Shown here: piece after piece, positions 17,322-25,803 of the stretch
Layout of the letters: every line of letters begins with the position of its first letter
Position numbering within the stretch: position 1 is the stretch's first letter
NCBI RefSeq assembly: GCF_002159835.1
Contig: NZ_NFJL01000003.1
Span: 62,001 to 126,000 of the forward strand
Direction: 5' to 3'
From: Blautia sp. An249
Lineage (GTDB): Bacteria; Bacillota; Clostridia; Lachnospirales; Lachnospiraceae
DNA length: 64,000 nucleotides
Made by a program: the position numbers and the translations under genes
The notes under the pieces: model-generated
Seen by the model: only the letters and a program-made list of their open reading frames with translations
What the model was told of the DNA's origin: nothing
The model's database searches: none

Positions 17322-18419
17322 ATGGGAGAAAATAAGATACGGTTAAGAGAAATTATTATACTGGGAGGAGCTTATATTTCTTACGGGGTAGGCGCTTCCT
17401 TCGGAACAGGCATTTCCTTACTGCAGTATCATGGGGCGCTGGGAGTCTGGGGAATCTTAAGTCAGTTGATTTCCTGTGTGCTTACTATCACATTAATCTA
17501 TGTAGTAAGTAAAGACTGCGGAACCTATCATCTTCACAGTATGGATGGAATGTTTTCCCATTACTGCGGAAAATATCTGGGAACCATATTCCGCTGGTAT
17601 ACAGTTGTCATGCTGTTTTTAATGACTGGAACCATGTTTGCAGGAGCGGCAGAGACCATGCATGAAACCTACAGTATTCCCAACTGGGCGGGAACAGTCA
17701 TTATGCTGGCGGCGGTAATCGGAACCATTATCCTTGGCGCTAAGAAACTGATAGATATTATCGGAAATATTGCCCCGGTAATTCTGGTGGTTATGCTGAT
17801 TATCTGTCTGTACAGCCTGATATTCCACAGCGACAGCATGGCAGAAGGCAGTGAAATCATCCGGCAGTCTGCAGAGTCTATCCGGATTACCGGAAATCCG
17901 GTGGCTGCAGGTTTTCTGGAGTTTGGCCTTGTCATTATGATGACTACCGGATACCTGGCAACGGTTGCAGCGCGTGAAGGAACCAGCAAGAAGGAACTGC
18001 TGGTGGGAAATGTAAGCGGAGAAGGATCCCTCTTTGTGTTTAAAATCATGCTGATTTTCGCTTTCATTTTAAACGCTTCTGTAATCTCCGGAAGTTCGGT
18101 TCCGGTGGTAACTTTAGGCTCTCAGCTGGGAGGGTGGTTCGGAAAACTCTATGGAATTATTCTGGTGCTGGCAGTATACACCACAGCCGTAGGCATGGCC
18201 TGGCAGGTAGTTATCAATATTTGTCCGGAAACAAGCAAATGGTACAAACCTCTTTGTATCGTAGTTACCCTGGCAGCCTATGGATTTACCTTCTTAGGAC
18301 CGTTTGCCGTACTGATGCAGGTGGTAAACATGCTCTGTTCCTATGTGGGAGTTGTTTTCATTGCCTGCCTGTTTTATACCAAAATTGTCCGGCAGAAGAA
18401 AATGGAGGTAAAGAAATAG
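17322..18419 (+). CDS. YkvI-family (APC/NSS-like) membrane transporter
   Basis: A 365-residue membrane protein with about ten hydrophobic helices, starting LREIIILGGAYISYGVGASFGTG. That resembles YkvI-type proteins of the amino acid-polyamine-organocation fold, where the first helix has a glycine-rich break. It is the last gene of the MarR-controlled operon. It follows a 62-bp gap with a GAGGT ribosome-binding site, and its stop is 16 bp before the right 119-bp repeat, which supplies the terminator. It probably imports the substrate of the enzymes encoded upstream. The substrate is not known. Confidence 0.75.
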   Translation: MGENKIRLREIIILGGAYISYGVGASFGTGISLLQYHGALGVWGILSQLISCVLTITLIYVVSKDCGTYHLHSMDGMFSHYCGKYLGTIFRWYTVVMLFLMTGTMFAGAAETMHETYSIPNWAGTVIMLAAVIGTIILGAKKLIDIIGNIAPVILVVMLIICLYSLIFHSDSMAEGSEIIRQSAESIRITGNPVAAGFLEFGLVIMMTTGYLATVAAREGTSKKELLVGNVSGEGSLFVFKIMLIFAFILNASVISGSSVPVVTLGSQLGGWFGKLYGIILVLAVYTTAVGMAWQVVINICPETSKWYKPLCIVVTLAAYGFTFLGPFAVLMQVVNMLCSYVGVVFIACLFYTKIVRQKKMEVKK

Positions 18420-18435
18420 GCAACGGGGAAGCGTA

Positions 18436-18554
18436 CCCAGAGAATCATCGTCATGTGCCCGATGCAATAAGAAAATCTATCTAAAGGTTTAAAGAAGAGA
18501 CTATTCGATAAAATCAGACTTCTACAGAGTTCTGGCTTTTCAAGGATAGTCTCT
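18436..18554. repeat. 119-bp exact direct repeat, right copy
   Basis: Identical to 10208-10326. It carries a promoterless fragment of the last codons of the unknown upstream gene, followed by its terminator hairpin (18496-18504 with 18546-18554, then a T-run). Here it ends the transporter operon. The duplicated gene end marks this as the junction of an inserted block. Confidence 0.97.
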
Positions 18555-18583
18555 TTTTGCTCCCAATGGATGAAAAGGAGTCC

Positions 18584-18612
18584 TGTACAGGGAGGAAAGT
18601 TTCCGTTATAAT
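18584..18612 (+). promoter_or_regulatory. Promoter of the helD operon
   Basis: TGTACA (18584-18589), 17 bp, TATAAT (18607-18612), about 30 bp before the ATG at 18644 and 30 bp after the right repeat. Confidence 0.5.
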
Positions 18613-18643
18613 AGTAGTTATGCATAAAACAGAAGGAACCTTT

Positions 18644-20752
18644 ATGAAAAAGAGACAGTCGAAAGGAAAAAAACCAATGCATAATGACAGAAAAACAGAC
18701 AGCTTATGGTTCCTTCAGGAAGTAACCAGAAAGCTGAAAAACCGAATCAAAGAAGTGGAAAGCTCTCTGCAGGAAGGACAGAAAGAGATTGCCCAGATGC
18801 ATGAGTATTACTGGGAAAATTATACGGAGATGGATCAGTATGGTTATGAGAACTATGATAACCAGCAGGCCCTTCTTCATCAGGTAAACGCCAATCAGGA
18901 ACAGCAGAAATTGATGAGACGTTTTAAAAAGATGGTACAGTCTCCTTTCTTCGGAAGGGTTGATTTCCTGTATGACGGAGAAGATACCGAGGAGACTTTT
19001 TATATCGGAATCGGAAATTTTGCAGAAAAGACCGGCAGACAGCCTCTCATCTACGACTGGAGAGCTCCTGTTTCCGGGTTATTTTATGATTTTGACCGGG
19101 GAGAAGCGTCCTACGAAGCCCCCATGGGAACTCTGACCGGAGAAATCCTGTCCAAATGGCAGTATAAAATCCGCAATGGGAAAATGGTTTATGCCTTTGA
19201 AAGCGATACGAAAATCGATGATGAAATTTTACAGCAGGAGCTGGGAGAAAACGGCGATGTAAAACTGAAGAATATTATCCGTACCATTCAGAAAGAACAA
19301 AACGCCATTATCCGCAATACCAGAGATAAAATCCTGGTCATTCAGGGAGCGGCCGGAAGCGGTAAGACCTCTGTGGCTCTTCACCGGATTGCCTATCTGC
19401 TGTACCACCAGAGACAGAATTTAAGATCATCGGATATTCTGATTCTGTCTCCCAACAGCGTGTTTTCAGACTATATCTCCCATATCCTTCCGGAACTGGG
19501 AGAAGAGCCCATACAGGAAATGAGTTTTGATTTGTTTGCCTATCATGAACTGAAAGATACGGTCAGTGACTGTGAAGATAAGTATCAGTTTCTGGAACAG
19601 ACCATGAAACATTTCTGTAAAGAAGAAAAAGACCGGTACGAGTGGAAGCAGTCCCGGGAGTTTTTAGGGGAAGTGGAAGGATTTCTGGCCCTTCTGGAAG
19701 ATGAGCTGATGGATTTTCACGATATAAAACTGAAAGGACAATCCATTACCGAAAGAGAACTGATTGATTTGTTTTACTTCAAATTTCAGGATGTTCCTCT
19801 TCTGGAACGGATGAACGCCGTGATGGAGTATGTGGCGGAGGAATTTGCCACCCTCTGGCAGAGGGATCTGAGAGAAGATGAGATGCAGTTTCTTCAGAAA
19901 CAGTTTGACTCCATGTATGTGACAATGGATTTGTATAAAATTTACGGAAAACTGATGGAGAGCTGCGGGCAGGAGTTCCCCCTGGACCTTCCCTTTGACA
20001 GACGGATTTTAAAATACGAAGACGTCTTTCCCATGCTTTATCTAAAACAGAGATTAACCGGAGGCGGCGCCCGTCAGATCAAACATCTGGTCATTGATGA
20101 AATGCAGGACTATACGTATCTGCAGTATGTGATTCTTCATCTGCTTTTCCCCTGCCGGATGACGATTCTGGGGGATAAGGCCCAGACCATGGAAGAAACG
20201 GTAAGAGATGTAACGGCTTTTCTTCCGGAAATTTTCGGAAAAAACGTGAAGAAAATTGTAATGAATAAAAGCTACCGCAATACGATGGAGATTGCCCGGT
20301 ATGCCGGAAAACTTCAGGGAGAAGAACAGGACGAGTCTCTGGAATTTCTGGAACGCCATGGAAAAGAAGTTACAGAAGCAGCCTTTGACAGCCTGGAAGA
20401 ACTTATAGAGGAAGTTTCTGCCCGGATTGACGATAGTCAAAAATACGAAACCCGTGCCATTCTTACCATGACAGAGGAGGAGGCCCAAAAGATTTACCAA
20501 AAACTGGAAGACTGCCGGATTCCTGCCGGGTATCTGGACCGGGACAGCCAGTCTTTTCACAGAGGACTGACTGTGACCACCTTCTATCTGGCGAAAGGCC
20601 TGGAATTTGATCAGGTTTTTACAATTAAGGGACAGAAAGAGAATCCCTATAAGACACAGGGAGAATACATCTGCGCCACAAGGGCGCTGCATGAATTATA
20701 TGTATATTCAATAAAGGAGAAGGCAGAAGATGATTCATCTGGAAACCTGTAA
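18644..20752 (+). CDS. helD: HelD-type RNA polymerase-associated superfamily 1 helicase
   Basis: A 702-residue UvrD/Rep-like protein. Walker A QGAAGSGKTSVALHRIAYLL (Lys241) is the characteristic HelD sequence. The N-terminal region is a coiled-coil (VTRKLKNRIKEVESSLQEGQ), Walker B is HLVIDEMQDY, and the C-terminal UvrD motif is KGLEFDQVF...YICATRALHELY. HelD proteins prise stalled or free RNA polymerase off DNA and some give rifampicin tolerance. The start is ATG 18644 with AAGGA upstream; an in-frame start at 18557 lies in the promoter. The end overlaps the GNAT gene by 23 bp. Confidence 0.88.
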   Translation: MKKRQSKGKKPMHNDRKTDSLWFLQEVTRKLKNRIKEVESSLQEGQKEIAQMHEYYWENYTEMDQYGYENYDNQQALLHQVNANQEQQKLMRRFKKMVQSPFFGRVDFLYDGEDTEETFYIGIGNFAEKTGRQPLIYDWRAPVSGLFYDFDRGEASYEAPMGTLTGEILSKWQYKIRNGKMVYAFESDTKIDDEILQQELGENGDVKLKNIIRTIQKEQNAIIRNTRDKILVIQGAAGSGKTSVALHRIAYLLYHQRQNLRSSDILILSPNSVFSDYISHILPELGEEPIQEMSFDLFAYHELKDTVSDCEDKYQFLEQTMKHFCKEEKDRYEWKQSREFLGEVEGFLALLEDELMDFHDIKLKGQSITERELIDLFYFKFQDVPLLERMNAVMEYVAEEFATLWQRDLREDEMQFLQKQFDSMYVTMDLYKIYGKLMESCGQEFPLDLPFDRRILKYEDVFPMLYLKQRLTGGGARQIKHLVIDEMQDYTYLQYVILHLLFPCRMTILGDKAQTMEETVRDVTAFLPEIFGKNVKKIVMNKSYRNTMEIARYAGKLQGEEQDESLEFLERHGKEVTEAAFDSLEELIEEVSARIDDSQKYETRAILTMTEEEAQKIYQKLEDCRIPAGYLDRDSQSFHRGLTVTTFYLAKGLEFDQVFTIKGQKENPYKTQGEYICATRALHELYVYSIKEKAEDDSSGNL

Positions 20753-21305
20753 AGACAGAAAAAACAGAGCCCAAATAAAGAAACTGTACCTGGAGGCATT
20801 TCCGGCAGAAGAGCGAATGCCCTTTTTCCTGTTTCATTTAAAAAAGAAAGGGCAGGCAGATTTATCCGGCGTCTATGAGAAAGGGAAACTGGCCGGGATG
20901 GTCTATTGCGTCAGACATAAAAACATGGTCTTTATCTTTTATCTGGCAGTGGAAAAAAGCCTTCGGGGAAGAGGGTACGGGAGCCGGATTCTGGAAAAAT
21001 TAAAAGAGAAATACAGAGACTGCAGTCTGGTTTTAAATATGGAAGAAGTGGATCCTTCCTATGAAAACTATGAGCAGAGAAAAAAGCGAAAAGACTTTTA
21101 CAGAAAAAACGGTTTCCGGGAATCCGGATTTAAAATCAGGGAATACGGCGTAATTTATGAATTTATGTATTATGGACAAAACACCACAGTCCGGGAATAT
21201 CAGGAACTTCTGAGAAACTATTTCGGAAAATTTCTGTACGGACTGTACAGGAAAAACTCCGCCGTTGTAAAGCAGGAGAAGGAAGACGTAAGGAGAGAAC
21301 ATTGA
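20730..21305 (+). CDS. GNAT-family N-acetyltransferase
   Basis: A 191-residue acetyltransferase. The acetyl-CoA pyrophosphate loop is visible as LRGRGYGSRILEKL, preceded by strand FYLAVEKS, and the C-terminal motif is RKDFYRKNGFRESGF. The substrate (small molecule or protein) is unknown. The start codon lies inside the end of helD and the stop overlaps the TTG start of the restriction-modification gene, so the three proteins are translationally coupled. Confidence 0.8.
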   Translation: MIHLETCKDRKNRAQIKKLYLEAFPAEERMPFFLFHLKKKGQADLSGVYEKGKLAGMVYCVRHKNMVFIFYLAVEKSLRGRGYGSRILEKLKEKYRDCSLVLNMEEVDPSYENYEQRKKRKDFYRKNGFRESGFKIREYGVIYEFMYYGQNTTVREYQELLRNYFGKFLYGLYRKNSAVVKQEKEDVRREH

Positions 21306-24300
21306 ATCAGAAATTACAAAAGGAAATCAGAGAATCCATTCTGGAGCGGAAAAATTTTGAAAAAGAAGTGGAGCGGCTTACAGAAATACTGAATCAGGAG
21401 GCCGCAGAGGCAAATTCTGAGGCGACCATTGCCCTCAGAATGGAAGAGATCCTGAGGGAGCTTCTGAACTATTTCGGGGTTTCTTTTCTTCCGGACAGGG
21501 AAGTGGTGCTGAAAACAGAACAGAAGAATTGCTATATCACCGCTTACCGAAAAAGTACAAGCCGCAGAATTGATTCCCGGTTTCAGAATATTATCACAGA
21601 ATATAAGAAAAATATTCACAGCCACTATGAAGAAAATGTAAAACAGCTTACCGATTATATGGAGCTTGCCGCAGAAACAGAAGAGCAGAAAATTGATAAA
21701 TATTATGGGATTTTAACAGACGGCAGGGAAATTGTATTCATTTCCTACAGCGGCCAAAAAAGAATCCTGTCGCAGCCTCAGAAATTATGTAAAAAAAGCA
21801 TGAAAGAGCTTTTGAAAATCTATCTTTCCCTGGGGAGGAAGGAGCTGTCTCCCCGGCAGCTGGTAAAAGACTTCAGCATTTCAGCCAGAGACAGTGTAAG
21901 TCTCCAGATGGCAAAAGCCTTTTATGATGCTCTTATCAACCGGAAAGAAGTAATTGTATCGGAGTGGAACAATCTGTTTCAGCTTGGAGGCCACAATGAC
22001 AACAATGTAAAGAGTATCAAAGAGAGAAAGAGGGTACTGGCCGGGTATTTCCAGACAGAGGAAGCCCGAATCGACGAATCAGCCGCACTGTTTGCCCTTC
22101 AGACCACTTATACCATTATCCTGAAACTGATTGCTTATAATGTGATTGTGGACATTTATCTGAAAAAGAAGGATTTCAGTCTGGACTTTTCCGGTTTATC
22201 CGGACTTCCGGCAGACATTCTGCAAAACAGGATGAGAGAAATTGATTCCGGAGATATGTTCGAACAGATGGGATTTACCAATCTTCTGGAGACAGACTTT
22301 TTCTCCTGGTATCTGGAGAAGCCCTGGAAGGAATCTCAGACAGCTCCTCTGCGGAGAATCATGGAAGTGCTGGACGAATACGATGTGGGGCAGCGTCTGT
22401 TTGGCCGGGAAAATGTCCACGATTTCTTTAAAGAACTGTATCAGTCCCTTATCCCCAAAGAGGTGCGTCATTCTCTGGGCGAATACTACACAGAAGACTG
22501 GCTTGCGGATCATGTCATCCGCCACAGGATTTCCAAAGTGGGAAAGAAGGACGACTGGAGGGCTATCGATCCCTGCTGTGGCTCCGGAACCTTCGTCATG
22601 AAACTGATTGAACAACTGCTGGAACAGAACAACCTGCTGAACCGCAGTCTGGTAGAGACCATTACAGAGCGGATTCAGGGGCATGATTTGAATCCTCTGG
22701 CCGTTTTGACCTGTAAAATTAATTATTTTCTGGTTCTTTCCCGGTTTCTGGATCCGGAAGAAGACAGAGAGATTACCATTCCTGTACGGATCGGAGATTC
22801 TGCACTGGTTCCCCGGCTGGAACAGGAAGAGGAAACAAGGCTGGTCAGCTATGAAGTGGCCCTGGGAGAACAGCAGTACCGGTTCGCCCTTCCGCTGTCG
22901 GTGTTTCAGAGAAAAGACGCCCCGAAGATTTTCAGGGAATTTGTCCGGAAACTGGAAAGTCAGGAGGAAAATCCGGAAGTGTTGTTTTTCTCTGAGGGCC
23001 AGACGTCAGGAGAACAGGAGATAGCTGCAGGATTTGTAAAGCAGTGCAATGCTTTCTTAAAAGACGGACACAGCCTGTATTGGATTAAGACGGTACTTAG
23101 TATTTTAACCACCAGAACCATTGGAAAATTCGACTTTATCGCCTCCAATCCCCCGTGGATTGACTGGAAAGCCCTTCCGGACGGATACCGGGAGACCTTA
23201 AAAGCGGCCTCCATCGAACATCACATTTTCTCCGGAGACCGGTTTACCGGAGGCATCAACTTGAATATCTGCGCTTTAATTGCCAATGTGGCTGCCAATA
23301 CCTGGCTGAAGGAAGGGGGGATTATGGGAATTCTGATGCCCAAGTCCCTGATCTTTCAGTCCACCTATAAAGGCTTCCGGAATCTGGTGCAGACAGAAGG
23401 CGGTCCCTTAACCTTTGAGAGTTTCGTGGACTGGACGTATGCGGGAAATCCCTTTAAAGGGGTAACAGAGAAGTTTATGACCTACTATCTGCGCAAGGAA
23501 GAGGAACCAGAAACACAAAAAGAAGACGGCGAACGGGTGCCCGTTCTGGAAATGATAAAACAGCGGGGCGCCCGGATCGACGATAAGAAATACAGAAGCT
23601 ATGAAGACGTGCGGCAGAAATACCGGACAGAAGAAAAAGAAGCCTGTCAGGTATCCCGGGAGAATAATCATTTCACCATTATCTCTCTGGAAGACGCACA
23701 GTGGTTTCCCTGGATGAAAATCATTGCAGGAGTCTGCAGCTACCGGGGCCGGGTAGGGCTGGGTCTCTATCCGAAAGAAGCTTTTCTCATGGAAATTGAG
23801 AAAACCATCTGCCGGTACGGGAAAGAGCTGGCTCTGGTGAGAAACTATCAGAACCCCCGTTCCGAAAGAAAGGTCTTAAACCAGCCCTCTCTGCTGGAAA
23901 AAGAGATGCTTTGTCCGGTAATTGAAGGTCCGAACATAGAGAAATTTAAGATTAGGGGAATCCGCTATGTGGCGCCCTTTCCTTACCGGCCAAAAGATGT
24001 GAAAAAACCAATCCCGGCAGAGGAACTGCAGGAAACAGCGCCTCATCTGCTGAAGTATTTCCGGCAGATTAAAGAAGATATTAAAAAGACGGAATACAAC
24101 CAGAGGGTGCAGGGAAAGAAGGGAGAATTCTACAGCCTCACCAGAGTGGGAACCTATACCTTTGCCAAGAACAAGGTGGTATTCCGGAACAATACGAAAT
24201 GGAATGCAGCGGTCATTGAAGAGACGGATCCGGTTTACCGGGATTACCGGATGTATCTTCTGCTGGATCATGCCTGTTCCATTTCCCAGACCAGAGAGGG

Positions 24301-24565
24301 AAGAGAGATTACAGCACAGGAAGCTCACTACCTGTGCGCACTGTTAAATTCTACCCCGGTAGAGCGTTATATAGTCAGCTCTTCAGACGCCCGTTCCTTT
24401 AAAGCGGATATTCCCGTATCCATCCCTGAATTCCAGGAAGACAATCCTCTTCACCAGAAACTGGCGGAGGTTTCCAGGCGGGCCCATAAAGAAGGAATCA
24501 GCGAAGAACTGCAAAGAGAAATTGATGACACAGTAAAAGAATTATATAAAGGAGGATCCCTATGA
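21302..24565 (+). CDS. Single-chain type IIG/IIL restriction-modification enzyme (N6-adenine methyltransferase fused to nuclease)
   Basis: A 1087-residue protein. The N6-adenine methyltransferase core has motif I DPCCGSGTF (from Asp423), GHDLNPLAV and motif IV NPPW (from Asn616). Upstream, RRIDSRFQNIITEYK gives Asp91-x8-Glu100-x-Lys102, matching the D-x(n)-ExK nuclease site of MmeI/Eco57I-like enzymes; GILTDGR follows as in other restriction subunits. The C-terminal 350 residues would be the target-recognition domain. Such enzymes methylate one strand of an asymmetric site and cut at a distance. The TTG start has AAGGAGAG upstream and overlaps the GNAT stop. No separate specificity or endonuclease gene is nearby. 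Confidence 0.82.
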   Translation: MNQKLQKEIRESILERKNFEKEVERLTEILNQEAAEANSEATIALRMEEILRELLNYFGVSFLPDREVVLKTEQKNCYITAYRKSTSRRIDSRFQNIITEYKKNIHSHYEENVKQLTDYMELAAETEEQKIDKYYGILTDGREIVFISYSGQKRILSQPQKLCKKSMKELLKIYLSLGRKELSPRQLVKDFSISARDSVSLQMAKAFYDALINRKEVIVSEWNNLFQLGGHNDNNVKSIKERKRVLAGYFQTEEARIDESAALFALQTTYTIILKLIAYNVIVDIYLKKKDFSLDFSGLSGLPADILQNRMREIDSGDMFEQMGFTNLLETDFFSWYLEKPWKESQTAPLRRIMEVLDEYDVGQRLFGRENVHDFFKELYQSLIPKEVRHSLGEYYTEDWLADHVIRHRISKVGKKDDWRAIDPCCGSGTFVMKLIEQLLEQNNLLNRSLVETITERIQGHDLNPLAVLTCKINYFLVLSRFLDPEEDREITIPVRIGDSALVPRLEQEEETRLVSYEVALGEQQYRFALPLSVFQRKDAPKIFREFVRKLESQEENPEVLFFSEGQTSGEQEIAAGFVKQCNAFLKDGHSLYWIKTVLSILTTRTIGKFDFIASNPPWIDWKALPDGYRETLKAASIEHHIFSGDRFTGGINLNICALIANVAANTWLKEGGIMGILMPKSLIFQSTYKGFRNLVQTEGGPLTFESFVDWTYAGNPFKGVTEKFMTYYLRKEEEPETQKEDGERVPVLEMIKQRGARIDDKKYRSYEDVRQKYRTEEKEACQVSRENNHFTIISLEDAQWFPWMKIIAGVCSYRGRVGLGLYPKEAFLMEIEKTICRYGKELALVRNYQNPRSERKVLNQPSLLEKEMLCPVIEGPNIEKFKIRGIRYVAPFPYRPKDVKKPIPAEELQETAPHLLKYFRQIKEDIKKTEYNQRVQGKKGEFYSLTRVGTYTFAKNKVVFRNNTKWNAAVIEETDPVYRDYRMYLLLDHACSISQTREGREITAQEAHYLCALLNSTPVERYIVSSSDARSFKADIPVSIPEFQEDNPLHQKLAEVSRRAHKEGISEELQREIDDTVKELYKGGSL

Positions 24566-25707
24566 AGTACAGAGAATTAGGCAACACCGGACTGAAGGTA
24601 AGTGAAATCGGGTTGGGAGCAGAATGGCTGGAACGCCATAACGCACAGGAAGTTAAGGAGGTGATCTCCTGCTGTGAGAAAGCCGGAATTAATATTCTGG
24701 ACTGCTGGATGCCACAGCCGGAGGTAAGAACCAATATCGGAGCAGCCATAAAGGGGAACCGGGAACACTGGATTATCCAGGGGCATCTGGGCTCCACCTG
24801 GCAGGGCGGACAGTATGTCAGAACCAGAGAACTGGAGAAAGTAAAGGCAGCTTTTCAGGACTTACTGGATCGGTTGGGAACGGACTATATTGATCTGGGA
24901 ATGATCCATTTTGTAGATGAAGTCAGTGAATTTCACCGGATCATGGAAGGAGAATTCCTGGAATATGCCAAAACACTGAAAAAGCAGGGAATTATCCGCC
25001 ATATCGGAATGAGTACCCACAATCCGGAAGTGGGAAAACTGGCAGCAGAAAGCAATGAAATTGAAATGCTCTTATTCAGCGTCAATCCGGCCTTTGACAT
25101 GCTTCCTGCAACAGAAAACATTGACGACTATTTCCAGGAGAGCTACGACGACAGCTTAAAAGGCATCGATCCCAAACGGGCGGAACTCTACCGAATCTGT
25201 GAACAGAGAGGCGTGGGAATTACCGTAATGAAAGGATATGCCGGAGGAAGACTGTTCAAAAAAGAGACGTCGCCTTTTGGAACAGCCTTAACTCCTGTAC
25301 AATGTATCCACTATGCCCTGACCCGTCCCGCAGTGGCCAGCATCCTGGCAGGCTACGATACACCTCAGCATGTGGAAGAGGCAGTGGCTTATGAAACAGC
25401 CACAGAAGAAGAGAAAGATTACGCCAGCGTACTGGCAAACGCACCGGCTCATGCATACTATGGACAGTGCACGTACTGCGGACACTGCGCTCCCTGTCCC
25501 TCCGGAATTGACATTGCCATGGTCAACAAATTCTATGATCTGGCCCTGATGCAGCCGGAGGTACCGGCTACCTTAAAAGCCCACTATCAGGACTTGTCTG
25601 CCAACGGAGGAGACTGCATCGGCTGTAAAAGCTGTGAAGAGCGGTGCCCCTTCGGCGTTTCCATCGCAGAGCGAATGGAAAAGGCTCACGCTTTATTAAA
25701 AGCCTGA
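24562..25707 (+). CDS. Aldo/keto reductase-fold protein with C-terminal ferredoxin-like [4Fe-4S] domain
   Basis: A 381-residue fusion: AKR barrel (about 1-290) plus Cys motifs CTYCGHCAPCP (from 303) and CIGCKSCEERCP (from 352), which would bind two [4Fe-4S] clusters. The AKR Tyr normally found in DxAxxYGxSE is absent here: the segment reads DCWMPQPEVR, with Gln in its place, and the catalytic Lys position (IIQGHLGS) also differs. Classical NADPH-dependent carbonyl reduction is therefore doubtful. It overlaps the restriction gene by ATGA. The role is unknown. Confidence 0.82.
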   Translation: MKYRELGNTGLKVSEIGLGAEWLERHNAQEVKEVISCCEKAGINILDCWMPQPEVRTNIGAAIKGNREHWIIQGHLGSTWQGGQYVRTRELEKVKAAFQDLLDRLGTDYIDLGMIHFVDEVSEFHRIMEGEFLEYAKTLKKQGIIRHIGMSTHNPEVGKLAAESNEIEMLLFSVNPAFDMLPATENIDDYFQESYDDSLKGIDPKRAELYRICEQRGVGITVMKGYAGGRLFKKETSPFGTALTPVQCIHYALTRPAVASILAGYDTPQHVEEAVAYETATEEEKDYASVLANAPAHAYYGQCTYCGHCAPCPSGIDIAMVNKFYDLALMQPEVPATLKAHYQDLSANGGDCIGCKSCEERCPFGVSIAERMEKAHALLKA

Positions 25708-25732
25708 GGAAGCTTAAAATTCAAGCATTGGA

Positions 25733-25760
25733 TTTACTTTTTCAGAGTTTTGTGTTAACA
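25733..25760 (+). promoter_or_regulatory. Promoter of the sstT gene
   Basis: TTTACT (25733-25738), 16 bp, TTAACA (25755-25760) with a TGTG just before the -10 box. Moderate match. Confidence 0.4.
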
Positions 25761-25803
25761 TAGTAAAGTCAGTGTGCAAAAGATAACAGAGAGGGAGGAT
25801 GAT

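Noticed and set aside
10327-18435. An integrase, transposase or tRNA attachment site for the repeat-bounded block
   Set aside because: I looked for these inside and next to the repeats and saw none, so I do not call it an integrative element.
18134-18484. Alternative-frame open frame running through the end of the transporter into the right 119-bp repeat
   Set aside because: It is out of frame with the clear transporter gene, and its product is not protein-like.
20054-20692. 212-codon minus-strand frame opposite helD
   Set aside because: It lies wholly within the C-terminal helicase part of helD, has no ribosome-binding site, and has low-complexity His/Phe-rich translation typical of antisense shadows.
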